64,000 nucleotides of DNA from NCBI GenBank assembly GCA_022824315.1, contig JAJEAC010000035.1:1-64000 (forward strand), written 5' to 3'. The notes beneath the pieces are model-generated. The model was not told the DNA's origin, searched no databases, and saw only the letters and a program-made list of their open reading frames with translations. The position numbers and the translations under genes were made by a program. Source of the stretch: Silicimonas sp. (GTDB lineage: Bacteria > Pseudomonadota > Alphaproteobacteria > Rhodobacterales > Rhodobacteraceae). This document shows, piece by piece, positions 63,537-64,000 of the stretch (within the stretch, counting starts at the first letter, position 1; the number at the start of each line of letters is the position of its first letter).

Positions 63537-64000
63537 TCAACCGCCCTGAATGGCTTCTGCCTTGGCCTGCATGGTTGCGGCAACATCTGCCGGATCCAGA
63601 TCCTCGATCAGCATCCGCTCGACCTCTTCCATGACCATTTTGGAGAATTCACCGTACTGAACCTCAAGCCCGGTCGGAATACGGTCGACACCGGCCGCGG
63701 CCGCGGCCTGCTGCGTTTGGATCAACAGCTGGAAGTGCGGCGTCTTCTCTTCAACACCGGTCACGTCTGCGGTCGGGCTGGGCGGCGTCGAATTGGCGAC
63801 GGTCGCGTACTTCGACTGCATCTCGGGCGACATGGCGATCTTGATGAATTCAAACACCAGCGCCTTTTCCTCGTCCGAGATCTCGCTGGCCATGCCAAGC
63901 ACGTTCGACGAGCCGCCAACCGGCGGATTGAACGGCGGCTTGGTGACCTTCAGATCAGCCGCGGCGGGGCCTCTTGCCATGATTGGATAGAGCCACGGTC
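63537..64000 (-). CDS. ABC extracellular solute-binding protein, C-terminal part
   Basis: The frame is open to the window end, so only the last 154 residues are seen. It includes ATVANSTPPSPTAD, an EKTPHFQLLIQTQQAA stretch and a helical end (EVERMLIEDLDPADVAATM), typical of family 1 sugar-binding proteins. Its start, signal peptide and any upstream gene lie outside. It delivers substrate to the two permeases that follow. Confidence 0.85.
   Translation of the reverse strand, partial: PWLYPIMARGPAAADLKVTKPPFNPPVGGSSNVLGMASEISDEEKALVFEFIKIAMSPEMQSKYATVANSTPPSPTADVTGVEEKTPHFQLLIQTQQAAAAAGVDRIPTGLEVQYGEFSKMVMEEVERMLIEDLDPADVAATMQAKAEAIQGG

Noticed and set aside
1-64000. CRISPR array, rRNA operon, prophage
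   Set aside because: No regularly spaced repeats, rRNA sequence or phage structural genes were seen.

Overview
The window is high-GC, densely coded alphaproteobacterial chromosome, most likely from the Rhodobacterales (Roseobacter/Paracoccus relatives). Supporting signs are the rlmN-ialB pair, a DUF2794 gene, the leuC-leuD-leuB order, an IclR/SMP-30 fusion regulator, an aioXSR-aioBA arsenite oxidase locus and GTTC-N7-GTTC type SOS boxes. No species is claimed.

Layout. 1-4330 is an accessory island with visibly lower GC and rarer codons (TTA, CTA, AGA). It holds a tight module of a ComF-like phosphoribosyltransferase (PRTase), a ribbon-helix-helix/HhH/DprA protein, a HAD phosphatase and a second PRTase with an EVE/PUA-like front and a zinc knuckle, followed by a decayed reading frame. 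This is the best candidate for an undescribed system. 4336-7897 is an operon of a TVP38 membrane protein, a flavin disulfide-reductase-like enzyme and a sensor kinase. Two near-identical tRNA-Arg genes (TCG, ACG) and a GH42 beta-galactosidase follow. 10726-18117 is an arsenite oxidation locus (aioX-aioS-aioR, then aioB-aioA) bracketed by inverted 107-bp copies of one IS630-type end.

18263-30682 is mostly housekeeping: LOG protein, rlmN, ialB, asparaginase, CoA-binding protein, dapD, HAD phosphatase, dapE, GNAT, DUF2064, rnr and a lytic transglycosylase. 30675-34533 (minus) is a DNA-damage operon, dnaE2-tag, with SOS-box-like sites before both genes. 34708-45743 carries a methyltransferase, rppH, asd, a beta-carbonic anhydrase, an NTF2-flavin monooxygenase fusion, an M17 peptidase with an NlpC/P60 enzyme, DUF2794, a TnpB remnant between inverted palindromic ends, mtnP and apt. 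46032-51735 is the leucine cluster leuC-leuD-leuB with a SnoaL-like/SDR pair inserted, then a DMT exporter and tRNA-Pro(CGG).

52477-64000 is a catabolic cluster for an unidentified carbohydrate acid or lactone. It has two divergent arms: IclR-SMP-30 regulator, NIPSNAP protein, D-aminoacylase-like amidohydrolase and SMP-30 lactonase leftward; DapA-like lyase, enolase-superfamily dehydratase and an ABC ATPase rightward. An NAD-dependent epimerase/dehydrogenase, two sugar ABC permeases and a partial binding protein face them. Import, lactone opening, acid-sugar dehydration and keto-acid cleavage fit together, but the substrate is unknown.
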